Source: Bacteroidota bacterium (GTDB lineage: Bacteria; Bacteroidota; Bacteroidia; Bacteroidales; Bacteroidaceae). From it: a stretch of DNA of 64,000 bases. Position numbers and translations under genes: made by a program. Below the pieces are notes generated by a model. It searched no databases. It saw only the letters and a list, made by a program, of their open reading frames with translations, and had not been told where the DNA came from. Location of the stretch: positions 1 to 64,000 of the forward strand of contig JAEXAJ010000136.1 of assembly GCA_023458215.1 (NCBI GenBank), written 5' to 3'. Each line of letters starts with the position of its first letter. Position 1 is the first letter of the stretch. Of this stretch, positions 25,638 through 34,338 are shown in pieces.

Positions 25638-28121
25638 TTATTTAGTTAGTTTGTCTTCAAGCATCTTGATGAAATAAGCACCTACCACTGAGCGTGCCTG
25701 GAAGCCGGGCTGCTTTTTGGGAGTGTCGGTCAATATCCAGTCGGACATCGGAATGCGGTCGGGAGTCTCGTTGACAAATAGATAAACGGGAGCGATGAAT
25801 TTCTCAAATGTAGCTTTGTCCTTAGCGAGTGTTGCTGTCCACATAACCCAGTCTGTCTTGGTATATGTTTTACGATTGTCCAAAGGTAAGCCATATTTGT
25901 TTTGTTTGGTCAAATAGTATGCAATTTCTTTTTCGGCTATGCTATCGGGGAAGATATTCATCTTGAGGAGTTTATTCCAGACGAGGTTGTACTTCTGGCT
26001 CCAAGTGTCCGGTTGGTCGAAGGTCAGTTTGTAGTGGTCGCCGTCATTAGCCATCTTCTCCCATTCTACGGCCATGTCTTTGGCTTTCTGCGTATACTTC
26101 TCGGCAATGTCTTTTTTGCCTTGCATCTCTGCCAGGTAGCCGTAAGAAGCGATACCCAGAATGGCTTTGATGGATAGGTTGGCGTTGTGGGCAAAGTGTC
26201 CGGCAAAGTCGTCGGTACATAACTGGTTCTCGGGGTCGAGGCCGAATTCTGCCAGGTAGTCGGTCCAGATGGTCAAGGTTTCCCAATGCTTGGCGGCATA
26301 GTCAGCGTTGCCTTCTATAGCGGCAATGGCAGCAGTCATAATCAGTAGGTTACCCGATTCTTCCACAGGCATATCACCGCCATATTTCTGACCGTTTGCC
26401 AGCGGATAGGTGCCGATGTCGTGAGCTGCAAAGGGTTTCGTCCACTTGCCGCTTTCGCTGTAATAGAAGATGTGGTTAATCAAGCCTTTTGCCAAATCGG
26501 GGTTATACATCAGGAACATAGGAGATGAAGGATAGGACAAGTCAACCGTTCCCATGCAACCGTTACTGAAATTCTCTTTGGACGGATAGAAGAGTTCGCC
26601 GTTGGGGGCTTCCATTAGTTTATGGGCGGCAAGACAATGGCGATAGGCGGCGGCACATAACTCGGCGTATTCGCGGCCACCTGCTTGGGTGGCATCTGCC
26701 ATGAGTTTGGCATCAAATTCGGCTGCCTTCTTCATTAATTCAGTGTATTCATTCTCGGCTTTTTCGAACTGGGAGAGGATTGTTTCGTTGTTCTTGCGGT
26801 TCCAGTACGGACGGAGGTTCTCGCCGAAGTATTGTGCGGAGAAGAGGTCATCGTAACCCAACAAGACGTGTCCGTCGGTTGCTTTTGTCTTTCCGAGCTC
26901 TGAAACGAGTACCAGTTTGTCATAGCCGGGTGTTTTGCTTGCTTCGGGTTTTCCGCTGAGGAAGCTCTTGCGCAGTTCCATACCGTTGCCCTGAACGGAT
27001 GAGGTGTTTGCTTTATTGGTAGCCATGTAGAAGTATCCCCAATCGATGCGTACATCGTCGCCTTCCTTATTCAGTATTTGCTGATTACGGCTTCCGGTCT
27101 TGACGTATACCAAATCACCCTCTACAAAGGTATCGCTTACAGATTCCTGATGAGGTAAGTCGAGTGCCCATTGAGGAGCTGCTTCAAAGTAGAGCTCTAC
27201 GGCATGTTCTTTGCCGTCATTGGCGGTTACTTTATACGTCATATAGTTTACAGGGCGTGATAAGAGGTCGAGGTTGTCCATGAACATCGGGGCGGTAAAT
27301 GCCAGATTCAAATCTACCGGGCCGCAAGTAAACTCATAGGTGGTAGTCATAGCTTGTAGGTCTACTGACTTCTGTGTGGCTGTTTGGGTGAAGAAACGGG
27401 TATCATCCTGTTCTACCAGCAAACCGAAGTCCAGTAAGCCGTTGGCACCACGGTTGTGGCAGTAGGCGGCGATTACGTTCTCTCCCTTTTTCAGGGTAGC
27501 TTTTACTTCATCCGAGAGCTTTACTAGCTGGTGCTTCTGGCAGGCATTGCCGGTATCTACTACTTTGATCCCGTTGATATAGATGGTGACATCATCGTCG
27601 TGCGAATATTCCAGATAGATGTTCTTGTCTTGCAAATCGTTTTCCAGGTCGAAATGGCGACGCACCCAGATGAACTCTTCGCTCCATTGCGTCTTGGCTA
27701 CATGCTCGTTTTCACAAGTGCCGAAAGCGGCGGGACCTTCTTTCCAGGCGGCATCGTTGAAGCCGTTCTTCTCCCATCCGGCGGCCGGTTCTACGATGGT
27801 GTATCGGCCGGTCCAATCACCTTGTTCGGAGGTTTTCACTACCGGAAGCAGTTCTAACTCTTCGTCGCCCATAAAGCGGTAAGCTACTCCATCGACTTTG
27901 ATGACGCCGATCAGTGACATGTCTTTGCCTGTCCAATGTTTGGTGGGAGCATCGTACAAGTTGTCGGAGAACGACCATACACTGGTATAAGGGTCTATGG
28001 TGACTAGCGGATAAGCGGAAGCCCGCAATTCACTTTTTTCGTGTTTGGCTGTAGAAGCCGGATTGCAGGCACTAAGCAGTGCGGAGGCTCCTAACAGGCA
28101 GGTTACTATTGATTTATTCAT
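25638..28121 (-). CDS. DUF4965/DUF5127/DUF1793 (GtaA-like) lipoprotein
   Basis: The family was named after a fungal glutaminase (GtaA), but in Bacteroides it recurs inside polysaccharide loci, so its real activity here is unknown. The 827 residues carry a lipoprotein signal (Cys19 in ASALLSACNPAS) and the DUF4964 start PLVTIDPYTSVWSFSDNLYD. Residues about 97-240 are an extra beta-sandwich resembling a glycosidase sugar-binding domain (WVRRHFDLENDLQDKNIYLEYSHDDDVTIYING). DUF5127 follows, then the alpha-barrel with REYAELCAAAYRHCLAAHKL, GDMPVEESGNLLIMTAAIA and CTDDFAGHFAHNANLSIKAI. The plus-strand gene at 39302 has the same barrel. Confidence 0.82.
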   Translation of the reverse strand: MNKSIVTCLLGASALLSACNPASTAKHEKSELRASAYPLVTIDPYTSVWSFSDNLYDAPTKHWTGKDMSLIGVIKVDGVAYRFMGDEELELLPVVKTSEQGDWTGRYTIVEPAAGWEKNGFNDAAWKEGPAAFGTCENEHVAKTQWSEEFIWVRRHFDLENDLQDKNIYLEYSHDDDVTIYINGIKVVDTGNACQKHQLVKLSDEVKATLKKGENVIAAYCHNRGANGLLDFGLLVEQDDTRFFTQTATQKSVDLQAMTTTYEFTCGPVDLNLAFTAPMFMDNLDLLSRPVNYMTYKVTANDGKEHAVELYFEAAPQWALDLPHQESVSDTFVEGDLVYVKTGSRNQQILNKEGDDVRIDWGYFYMATNKANTSSVQGNGMELRKSFLSGKPEASKTPGYDKLVLVSELGKTKATDGHVLLGYDDLFSAQYFGENLRPYWNRKNNETILSQFEKAENEYTELMKKAAEFDAKLMADATQAGGREYAELCAAAYRHCLAAHKLMEAPNGELFYPSKENFSNGCMGTVDLSYPSSPMFLMYNPDLAKGLINHIFYYSESGKWTKPFAAHDIGTYPLANGQKYGGDMPVEESGNLLIMTAAIAAIEGNADYAAKHWETLTIWTDYLAEFGLDPENQLCTDDFAGHFAHNANLSIKAILGIASYGYLAEMQGKKDIAEKYTQKAKDMAVEWEKMANDGDHYKLTFDQPDTWSQKYNLVWNKLLKMNIFPDSIAEKEIAYYLTKQNKYGLPLDNRKTYTKTDWVMWTATLAKDKATFEKFIAPVYLFVNETPDRIPMSDWILTDTPKKQPGFQARSVVGAYFIKMLEDKLTK

Positions 28122-28164
28122 GATTTCTATTTTTGTTACTTATTTGCTTATTTGAAACTTTGTA

Positions 28165-28208
28165 CTGAACAGGGTGACTGTCCTTACCTGAACAGGGTGG
28201 CTGTTTAG
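28165..28208. repeat. Direct repeat CTGAACAGGGTG(A/G)CTGT, 23-bp period
   Basis: Copies lie at 28165-28181 and 28188-28204, differing at one base. The outer parts (GTACTGAACAG and CTGTTTAGTAC) also pair, so the spacer before the DUF4965 gene can fold as a hairpin. It contains the GAACAG core seen in the putative operators at 37692-37765 and 38067-38094. Confidence 0.65.
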
Positions 28209-28214
28209 TACCTC

Positions 28215-30380
28215 CTACCACTCGACCTGCACCTGCACCCCATCCGGGTTGTTCTCGAAGCCGAGGCGCATGGTCTTCGACGGTTGATCCCATAACGCTT
28301 GTATATCCTGTACTTCTTGTCCGTTGACCGATACTTTCTTTGGTGCTTTGGGAAGGAGGATACGTGATACATTGGTCGTATTCAGCGGACTCTTGGCTAC
28401 GAAAGAATAAGAGTTCGCGCTTACTTTCTCGTCGTAGATGCGAGAGGCACCGCAAAGTACTTTCGCTTTCGTTCCACGGGCTACGTTCTTTATATTATAG
28501 TAGTAACCTTGTTCGCCCGGGCGGATAATGGCTTCGGTAAGCACAGGCAGGTCTTTATCGAACAGGTCGATATACAGCCCTTTCAGGTGCAGAGGCTCTG
28601 CTGATACACTCTCGTCCAATACCGCTGTAATGGTATAGGGGCCACGTTCTACGATGAAGTTGTTCTTGGTTTCAACTGCTTTCTTGGTTACTTTCTTGTA
28701 GGCATCGGACACTGTCTGGAAGTAAGTAGCATCGTTGCCTTCTTTCAGCACGAAGTGCTTGGGGTCTTCGCGCATAACGATGACTGTTCCTTTGCCGTAG
28801 GCGTAAGTTCCTGCGGCAGGTTTACGTTCCATTTCCATCTGCTCGAAGAGGTGTTCGGAAGGAGCGGTGTACGTGTTACCATTGCTATTCCACCATTCCA
28901 GAACGCTCTGATACGGGTCGATATCTTCACCGCAGTATATCAGTGCACCGCCATTTTTCACCCAATCGGCAATATAACCGTGGAACTTGGCATCCAACGG
29001 CTTCATGTTGGAGTAAGACATCACCAATACTTTCAAGTCTTTGAAGGTTTGTGCAAACGGAGTGTTCTCGATATGCACAATATCCACCGGAATACCTTTC
29101 TTCAGCAGTGGCAACGTCTGTCCGTAGAAACTGGAGAATTGCGGGTCTTCATATCCGGCATGGTTGGGGAAACGCTGGAACATCATTGAGTTGGCCATCA
29201 ACACACCGATACCTTTCGTGCCGTTGATTTGTTTGGAAGACTTCTTGATGTCATTCAGTGTATTAATCATCACCTGCATCTGTGTGGAGTAGGAGCGGGG
29301 AATGCGTTGACGCTCGTCTGTTCCGGCAATGCGATACAGTCCTTGGTAGATACGGTCCGGCCAGGGCATTACCTCGTACGTGTCGATCATCGGATACATC
29401 AGCTGTGCGGCGAACGTAGCCTGATAATTGATCTTATAGTCCGTCCAGTCCTTGGCACGGTCTTCGATGGGGTCGGTGAGGAAATACATTTCTCGGTTCA
29501 AGGGGTCGGTCATCGACTTCATACAGCCATATTCCAGAAATGCGTTTTCGAATACACGTTCTTTCTTCACACCGTTGTAGAAGACCGGTTCACGAGAGGT
29601 TCCCGTCCATACCTGGGCGATGTAACCATCTACACAATCCAGCGAGGCCAGACTGGCTTCCGGGCTGATAATCTGCCAGGAAGTATAGTTCACCAGCGAG
29701 TGAGTGGGGACATAGCATTTAATCTCCAGTCCTTTTGATTTGCCGTACTCTTTGGCATACGTGAATATCTTTTCCAACGCATTGTAGTACAACTGATACT
29801 TCAGCTTGTTAGACAAGTATGTATTTTCCGGCGATTCGTGCTGTGCACGCCAAGGAAAGCCATAATATTTCTGCCATTCGCTACGGAAAGCATCGCTATA
29901 TCCGGCATGTGCCCAGAACTCAGGCTCTTCCAGATAGATGGAAGTAATGCCGGAATCGATCACGCGTTTGATCTGAGTTTCCTGCATGTAGCGGATGAAA
30001 CTTTCGGTCGGAACAATATAGGGAGTCAGATAACCGTGGCTGATCTCTCGTCCGTCACGGTCACGTTGACCTTCTTTCATGTGCTCGATGCTCTTGTCCC
30101 ACCACCCCAGGAAGTAGTCGCTGTAATCGCCCCAGGCTACACCAGTCATAAACTGCACCTTGTAGCCACGGTTTTTCCACGACTGCATGCGCTGCTCGAA
30201 GGTGACTCCGGGTTTGTCTACCGTTCCGTACACCATTACGCCGTCGGCGCGGATGTCCGTTTCTGTCTTCCAAGGCTCCGAGGTTTGGAAGATGGTTTTA
30301 GCTTCCGGCGCATACTGTGCGTGGATTCCATTACAGAATAGTGCAAAGGCAGCGGTAAATAATACTCTACTTGTTTTCAT
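28215..30380 (-). CDS. Putative glycoside hydrolase of GH42-like architecture
   Basis: I cannot assign a family with certainty. The 721 residues have a signal peptide (ending IHAQ). A region with barrel character follows (GVMVYGTVDKPGVTFEQRMQSWKNRGYKVQFMTGVAWGD). At 147-156 TSIYLEEPEFWAHAGY carries two glutamates at the end of a predicted strand, a plausible catalytic site. Next comes a part resembling the trimerisation/amidotransferase-like domain of GH42 (PVDIVHIENTPFAQTFKDLKVLVMSYS, then WVKNGGALIYCGEDIDPYQ), and a C-terminal beta domain (LPKAPKKVSVNGQEVQ). This order is shared with GH42 and the beta-mannosidase family GH164. It lies between GH76 and DUF4965 in the mannan operon. Confidence 0.55.
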   Translation of the reverse strand: MKTSRVLFTAAFALFCNGIHAQYAPEAKTIFQTSEPWKTETDIRADGVMVYGTVDKPGVTFEQRMQSWKNRGYKVQFMTGVAWGDYSDYFLGWWDKSIEHMKEGQRDRDGREISHGYLTPYIVPTESFIRYMQETQIKRVIDSGITSIYLEEPEFWAHAGYSDAFRSEWQKYYGFPWRAQHESPENTYLSNKLKYQLYYNALEKIFTYAKEYGKSKGLEIKCYVPTHSLVNYTSWQIISPEASLASLDCVDGYIAQVWTGTSREPVFYNGVKKERVFENAFLEYGCMKSMTDPLNREMYFLTDPIEDRAKDWTDYKINYQATFAAQLMYPMIDTYEVMPWPDRIYQGLYRIAGTDERQRIPRSYSTQMQVMINTLNDIKKSSKQINGTKGIGVLMANSMMFQRFPNHAGYEDPQFSSFYGQTLPLLKKGIPVDIVHIENTPFAQTFKDLKVLVMSYSNMKPLDAKFHGYIADWVKNGGALIYCGEDIDPYQSVLEWWNSNGNTYTAPSEHLFEQMEMERKPAAGTYAYGKGTVIVMREDPKHFVLKEGNDATYFQTVSDAYKKVTKKAVETKNNFIVERGPYTITAVLDESVSAEPLHLKGLYIDLFDKDLPVLTEAIIRPGEQGYYYNIKNVARGTKAKVLCGASRIYDEKVSANSYSFVAKSPLNTTNVSRILLPKAPKKVSVNGQEVQDIQALWDQPSKTMRLGFENNPDGVQVQVEW

Positions 30381-30401
30381 ATATATAAATGTGTTATGTT
30401 G

Positions 30402-31514
30402 TTACTTTGCAGGGATTACTTGCATCAGTGCAGGGCATGCACTGGCATCATAGCTTTCCATCACACCCGTAGGGCAGGGAATGGAAGCGTTCTTGAAAGT
30501 GATATTACGGGTCTTGTCCCGGTTTGCCCAACCGGTATTGATGTTGTTGCGCAACCATTCCATATATTGGGGTTGATTGCAATCTTCAATCAGGCGGATC
30601 ACGTATTGGCAGAAAATGGCGGTGTAGATTCCTTGCTCCACTCCGTTCTTGAATTCCAAAATACCATTAGTATCACTCATGTGGTTCCGTACATAGTCTG
30701 TTGCCAGCAGTGCGTCATCCAGGTACATCTTATCGCCGGTAGCTTTGTAAAGCATTACAGCCGAACCGATGAAAGTTCCCTGATTGTAAAGTTGCGTCGT
30801 CCAGTCAATGTCCATTCCGTTCTGGCGTTGGAAGTGATAGTGCATGTTATCGGCTACACGTCCCTTCTCTTTGTCGAAGAATACATTGCGTGACCAGTCA
30901 TATACGGCTTTCGACTTTTCCAGAAAGTCCGCCTTCTTCGTAATGTTATACAGCGTCATACCCCCTACAACTGTGGGATAGTTGATGCATGCCATCTTGG
31001 CGTCGTGGGCGAAACTCCACCACAAACCACCTCGCTCACGGTCGTAAGACTCTTTCCACACGTGATAGAAACCCGATGAAGCATCGGCAAGGTATTTGGC
31101 ATCGCCCGTAATTTCGTAAGCACGTGCCAATGAGATAATCCACCACATCATATCGTCGTAGATGAACCATTCTACCTTATTATTCCAGTTGTATTTATCG
31201 TATTGTTCATATCCGCCTTGGTAGATATCCTCGATCAGTTGCCGGTACTTCGGGGCCTTGGTACGTTTGTATGCGTTCATTATCATGTCCCAATAGATGG
31301 CTTGCACCCAAATGGCCGCCCTTCCTTTACCATCCGATGAAATGGCGTATAATTTCATCTCAGGGTTATAGAAAGTTTGATGAAAGGCATCTATTGCCAC
31401 AGTAGCATCTTTTGAAGTATAGGGCTTTTCCTTTTCGGCTGCTCGTCCTGAAGCGGGAGCTGATAAGAAAATCAGCAGGATTAAAAGTGTAGATAGTAAG
31501 ATTCTATTTCTCAT
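30402..31514 (-). CDS. GH76 endo-alpha-1,6-mannanase-like protein
   Basis: GH76 enzymes cut the alpha-1,6-mannan backbone. The 370 residues include a signal peptide (MRNRILLSTLLILLIFLSAPASGRAA) and the (alpha/alpha)6 barrel. The paired catalytic aspartates of the family are in KVEWFIYDDMMWWIISLARAYE. Other typical segments are GGLWWSFAHDAKMACINYPTVVGGMTLY and the helix starts NQGTFIGSAVMLYKATGDKMYLDDA. I see no lipobox, so whether it is at the surface or in the periplasm is open. It follows the SusD/DUF3823 pair after a hairpin spacer, and is the clearest sign that the substrate has an alpha-1,6-mannose backbone. Confidence 0.9.
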   Translation of the reverse strand: MRNRILLSTLLILLIFLSAPASGRAAEKEKPYTSKDATVAIDAFHQTFYNPEMKLYAISSDGKGRAAIWVQAIYWDMIMNAYKRTKAPKYRQLIEDIYQGGYEQYDKYNWNNKVEWFIYDDMMWWIISLARAYEITGDAKYLADASSGFYHVWKESYDRERGGLWWSFAHDAKMACINYPTVVGGMTLYNITKKADFLEKSKAVYDWSRNVFFDKEKGRVADNMHYHFQRQNGMDIDWTTQLYNQGTFIGSAVMLYKATGDKMYLDDALLATDYVRNHMSDTNGILEFKNGVEQGIYTAIFCQYVIRLIEDCNQPQYMEWLRNNINTGWANRDKTRNITFKNASIPCPTGVMESYDASACPALMQVIPAK

Positions 31515-31534
31515 GGTAATTGTGTCTTTTTTTA

Positions 31535-31569
31535 TCTTCCGGCAAGAAATGGGCTCTTGCCGGAAGATT
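31535..31569. promoter_or_regulatory. Strong intra-operon hairpin between DUF3823 and GH76
   Basis: ATCTTCCGGCAAGA (31535-31548) pairs with TCTTGCCGGAAGAT (31556-31569), 14 perfect pairs with a 7-base loop. On the minus-strand mRNA it is followed by A residues rather than U, so it is probably not a terminator. An RNA-stability or processing hairpin that separates abundant susCD mRNA from the enzyme genes is my reading. Confidence 0.7.
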
Positions 31570-31619
31570 GATTATAATAAACCTATTGAAAACTAACCTG
31601 GTTAATTGATTTGAATTTA

Positions 31620-32378
31620 TTAAGGAACAGTGACTACTTTCGGTTCATTGTAGTTATAACGTCTTCTACCGTCTATTTCATGGTCGATGCGGGCACCTAC
31701 ACGAACATAATAATTACGTTTACCCGGTAATTGAGGAGTAGTCAGCGTAACCGTCTGGCCGATGCAATTATTCTTGGTGTCATTGTCCATGCGCACCGAG
31801 TAGCGGTCATCCTTATTATTATCGCCTACGTAGGGGCTTGATGAATTCAGGAAGAGATAAACTTCCGACAAGCCTTTGTGATATTCCACATTGTCCGTAC
31901 CGCGAGTTACTTTGAAGGTAGCAGAAATGGTTCCGTCAGCGTTTACTTTCGGTTCGCCCACCCATTCTACGTTCAAGAAAGGTTCTACTACAAAATCTAT
32001 TTGGGTCTTGCCTTTCACGTCGCCTTTCCAGCGTTCGTCCTTCACTACCTTACCTTCGGAATTAGTGATATAGGTGGGAACAAAAGCACCTAGCGCCTCA
32101 ATGATGTAGTTACCTTTGAATATCTTGGAATTTTGGTAAGTTCCGTCTTGTTTCACCGTAGTATAATAAGGTGTAGGATTGTCGCTCCAGCTCATTTCCA
32201 ACAATTTCAGACGTACGCCTCCGTCGCCCACTTCGGTCTGCATAGGTTGTTGGGTCTTCTTGTCGATGATCCGGCCCATGATGGTTTCTTCGGGAGCGTC
32301 GTAGTTGTCTACCTCCGTACAAGCATTGGCTGTGAACAACAGCATCAGGCAGGCTATGTAATATACTATCTTTTTCAT
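31620..32378 (-). CDS. DUF3823 surface lipoprotein (SusE/F-position)
   Basis: The 252 residues start with a lipoprotein signal (Cys20 in MLLFTANACTEVDNYD). Two beta-rich parts match DUF3823: an N-terminal transthyretin-like domain (MGRIIDKKTQQPMQTEVGDGGVRLKLLEMSW, then FKGNYIIEALGAF) and a C-terminal domain (VEWVGEPKVNADGTISATFKVTRG, ending VRVGARIDHEIDGRRRYNYNEPKVVTV). DUF3823 proteins sit right after SusD in many utilisation loci and are thought to bind glycan at the surface. It is 18 bases after susD. Confidence 0.88.
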   Translation of the reverse strand: MKKIVYYIACLMLLFTANACTEVDNYDAPEETIMGRIIDKKTQQPMQTEVGDGGVRLKLLEMSWSDNPTPYYTTVKQDGTYQNSKIFKGNYIIEALGAFVPTYITNSEGKVVKDERWKGDVKGKTQIDFVVEPFLNVEWVGEPKVNADGTISATFKVTRGTDNVEYHKGLSEVYLFLNSSSPYVGDNNKDDRYSVRMDNDTKNNCIGQTVTLTTPQLPGKRNYYVRVGARIDHEIDGRRRYNYNEPKVVTVP

Positions 32379-32396
32379 GTCTTTAAGTTTTAATGA

Positions 32397-34334
32397 TTAA
32401 TATCCCGGATTCTGTATCAATAACGGATTCTTCTCGATGGAAGCGCCCGGCAGATTCTTATAATACCAGCGAGTATCGAAAGTGAAGCGGTGATTGTCCT
32501 CTTCTGCACGTACGTCGAAGAAATATTTACCGGCATGTACGGCGTAGAACGGCATCAGGATTCTCCACAAGGTAGATTGCTGTTCTTTTTCAATCAGTCT
32601 CCAACGTTTCAGGTCCCACCAAGTCTTGTTCTCGAATGACAGCTCTTTACGTCTTTCAGTCTGGATGATAGAGAAATCATTCAGTTCGGCGGAGGTGGCA
32701 AGTAAATCGGCACCGGCACGTCTTCTTACCAGATTGATACAAGCGAAAGCATCCTCTTTGTATTGTGCACCTGCTCCGAGTTCGGCTAGCTCGTATGCGG
32801 CTTCGGCTCGGTTCAGCAATACTTCGGCATAGCGCATTTCTATCCAGGTTTGGGTAGAGTTGTTTTCCAGTACTTCCGATTTTGGCATGTCCGGATTCAA
32901 CCATTTACGTACAGAGAAACCTGACATGGCACCTGCGCCTGCATCCGAAGCAAACGGGCCGCTCAGTCCGGCAGCGTTCATCTTAGTTCTGTCGGGCAGT
33001 GTATATACTGTCTGATTGTCTGGGTTAGGAGAACTTACGATGTAATCTTTGCACTGAGCTATGTTTTCATACTTTTCGGTAGTACCGGCGTCGGGGATGA
33101 TGCGTGATATACCGCTTGCTGCATCCGTCTTGGTATAGAGTCCGCGGTAGATAGAGATATTCTCACCCTTGAACTCATCACCCGGCAGAATAACGGTTGC
33201 ACGCAGACGTGGCTCGGCATTGGCAAACAACTCCATAGTACTGCTATACATCTTATAATGTCCGTTAGCGTCGAAGTTTTGCAAGCGTCCGTTGGCATCT
33301 TTGGGCAAACCGTCGAACATCTCGACGAAGTCCAGCGTCGGGTTTACCAGAGTTGCGTAACCGTTGGCGCCCATAGCTTGGCGGGGAACACAATAAGCGT
33401 CATATCCGTGTACTGAATTAGGATAAGAATATTCTTTCACGAAGATGTTTTCTTCGCTGCTTTCATCAAAGAAGGTGTTGATAAAGTTCTGGTATTGCGC
33501 TTCTTTGTCGTCTTCTTTCCAGTTCTTCATATACAGGTTGTGGTGTCCTTCTACCTTTTTGGCCTCATCGTAGCTCTTCTGGTAGAAATCTCTTGCCTTG
33601 GCGGCATCTATACCACAGAGGCGGTTACCGTCTTTGTCCACCAAGTTGGAGTTCTTGTTGTGCTTGGCAATAGAGCCGGCAAACAACATGGCGCGTGAGT
33701 TGAACGCTGCGGCAGCATAACGGGTGGCGCGTCCACGTTGTGCTTTCTCGGGTAATATCTTGAAAGCATCCGTAAGGTCGGTATATATCTGGTTGTAGAT
33801 GGCTTCTTCTGAAGAACGGGCTATCTTCAACTCATCAATACTCTGTTCCGGATATTTCAGTACCGAATTTACCAAAGGCACACCGCCGTAACGTTTGACC
33901 AAGGCAAAGTAAGTTACACCGCGTGCAAACAAAGCTTCACCCTTCCAGATGTTCACTTGTTCTGCCGTAAAGTAAGACTCATAAGCTGGCAGAGTTTCGA
34001 GGAAGTAGTTGACGTCACGAATCAGTTTGTAGCCATCACCATAGTAGTCGAAGTCTTCCGAATGAGCCCCACACCAGTCACGGCCGATAGCTTCGCCGGT
34101 AATCATGGGCACAGGGTCGATAATCCAAAAATGGTTGAAGCCGCGTGCAGCCGAGTAACGGAAATCTTCTACCGGAAGCTGGCTGTAGATACGGGAGATA
34201 TAGCTCATTACACCGTTTTCGGATGTAAAGATGTCTTTGTCTTGTACAATGTTCATAGGAGGCACATCCAGTTCGAGGCAGGAAGTCAATGAGCAGGAGG
34301 CCAATGCTAATGCAAATATATATTTCTTCATCAT
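32397..34334 (-). CDS. SusD/RagB-family glycan-binding lipoprotein
   Basis: SusD proteins cap the SusC channel and capture oligosaccharide at the surface. I place the start at 34334 (MMKKYIFALALASCSLTSC), overlapping the susC stop by a few bases, rather than at 34361 inside susC. The lipid Cys is residue 19. The family N-terminus ELDVPPMNIVQDKDIFTSENGVMSYISRIYSQLP is followed by TPR-like helices (WKGEALFARGVTYFALVKRYGGVPL) and the C-terminal RYAEVLLNRAEAAYELAELG, NLVRRRAGA, ERRKELSFENKTWWDLKRWR. About 645 residues, normal for the larger members. Confidence 0.93.
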   Translation of the reverse strand: MMKKYIFALALASCSLTSCLELDVPPMNIVQDKDIFTSENGVMSYISRIYSQLPVEDFRYSAARGFNHFWIIDPVPMITGEAIGRDWCGAHSEDFDYYGDGYKLIRDVNYFLETLPAYESYFTAEQVNIWKGEALFARGVTYFALVKRYGGVPLVNSVLKYPEQSIDELKIARSSEEAIYNQIYTDLTDAFKILPEKAQRGRATRYAAAAFNSRAMLFAGSIAKHNKNSNLVDKDGNRLCGIDAAKARDFYQKSYDEAKKVEGHHNLYMKNWKEDDKEAQYQNFINTFFDESSEENIFVKEYSYPNSVHGYDAYCVPRQAMGANGYATLVNPTLDFVEMFDGLPKDANGRLQNFDANGHYKMYSSTMELFANAEPRLRATVILPGDEFKGENISIYRGLYTKTDAASGISRIIPDAGTTEKYENIAQCKDYIVSSPNPDNQTVYTLPDRTKMNAAGLSGPFASDAGAGAMSGFSVRKWLNPDMPKSEVLENNSTQTWIEMRYAEVLLNRAEAAYELAELGAGAQYKEDAFACINLVRRRAGADLLATSAELNDFSIIQTERRKELSFENKTWWDLKRWRLIEKEQQSTLWRILMPFYAVHAGKYFFDVRAEEDNHRFTFDTRWYYKNLPGASIEKNPLLIQNPGY

Positions 34335-34338
34335 GTTC

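Noticed and set aside
31535..31569. Intrinsic terminator after DUF3823
   Set aside because: On the coding (minus) strand the stem is followed by A residues, not T, and the operon continues in the same direction.
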